The notes below the pieces were generated by a model. It saw only the letters and a program-made list of their open reading frames with translations, was not told the origin of the DNA and did no database searches. The position numbers and the translations under genes were made by a program. A DNA stretch of 64,000 nucleotides, from NCBI GenBank assembly GCA_947561715.1, contig OX387200.1, positions 15,626,501 through 15,690,500 on the forward strand, given 5' to 3'. Shown here piece after piece: positions 63,546 to 64,000 of the stretch. Each line of letters begins with the position of its first letter. Position 1 is the stretch's first letter. The stretch comes from Ascidia mentula. Its lineage: Eukaryota > Chordata > Ascidiacea > Phlebobranchia > Ascidiidae.

Positions 63546-64000
63546 GTAAGTGCAAAATTATTTATTTTTGAAGACGCGAGCTGAATAGCAAAAGTTACGT
63601 TTAATTGTGCCCGAAAGAGAGATTATCAAAATATAATATGCCTAGCAGCAAAATATATAATGCCTCGCAGCAACAGCAACGCAATATTTATTTATGGTCT
63701 GTTGAAAAAAACTAATGATCAGTCATACTTTAAAGTGCTCGCATTGGGACCAAATTAAAGGGACAGTGCATTTAAATTGCCAACAAATATATAGGTGTAA
63801 AATTAGACAAGACCTTCCCTTGTGGTGTTTTCGATGTAAGTATATTGAGTATCGAACCCAGCTTAGAAACCTATGCCACAAAGTTTGTTGTACTTCGGAG
63901 TTTATTTATTCAATTGTCCGACATTGGGGAGTAGTTCAAAACTTCTCCCATTAATCAAAAATATATGAAATATCAGTATGATCTCAGCTGAAGTTGTTTG
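63546..64000 (+). other. Last intron of SARDH copy 3, running out of the window
   Basis: Begins with GTAAGT after the exon ending at 63545. No exon matching the expected C-terminal segment was found before position 64000. Confidence 0.5.

Overview
The window is eukaryotic: intron-rich genes with short AT-rich introns, GT-AG splice sites throughout, AATAAA poly(A) signals and an intron-containing tRNA-Tyr. The gene set (ETS-domain factor, HIF-alpha with degradation and C-terminal hydroxylation motifs, CTHRC1, ETHE1, SARDH) is animal. The compact layout, 5' acceptor-like sequences just before start codons and a possible two-gene operon fit a solitary ascidian such as Ciona. The species call is inference. 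All exon coordinates were read by eye from open frames, splice consensus, phase agreement and remembered family conservation.

Layout. 173-6487 (+): 3' part of an ETS-domain transcription factor of ERF/ETV3 type, with a CtBP-type PLNLS motif. 7918-15445 (+): a 1616-aa disordered protein with basic RVS/GRP repeats first, then Thr/Glu tandem repeats, then an Asp/Glu-rich tail; I do not recognise the family. 18306-18989 (+): a one-exon HAD phosphatase like pseudouridine-5'-phosphatase, followed 236 bp later by sarcosine dehydrogenase copy 1 (19226-25449). Copy 2 lies at 28112-34658 and copy 3 at 52265 to beyond 63545. Between copies 2 and 3 lie CTHRC1 (35405-37074, +), ETHE1 persulfide dioxygenase (38128-41207, -) and a HIF-alpha bHLH-PAS gene (44284-50588, +).

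The three SARDH genes share nearly the same exon phases and sizes. Copies 1 and 2 are mosaics of near-identical and strongly diverged blocks, which suggests gene conversion. Copy 3 is older and closer to the vertebrate enzyme as I recall it. SARDH and ETHE1 are both mitochondrial enzymes (one-carbon/choline catabolism and sulfide oxidation). ETHE1 and HIF-alpha are divergently arranged about 3 kb apart.

The most unusual content is in the introns. Five related loci (20950, 39254, 40187, 58899, 61751) carry hammerhead-ribozyme-like structures: a CTGANGA core, stem II of GACC/GGTC type, GAAA, and stem III ACAG/CTGT. The locus at 61751 has every core base intact, and the one at 39254 has a perfect 7-bp stem I. 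A separate inverted repeat with arms of about 165 bp (53219-53754) carries a different hammerhead core in each arm and looks like a Penelope-like or retrozyme remnant. The same SARDH copy 3 gene also holds a tRNA-Tyr gene just before a splice acceptor, an alpha-kinase fragment and an 83-bp near-palindrome.
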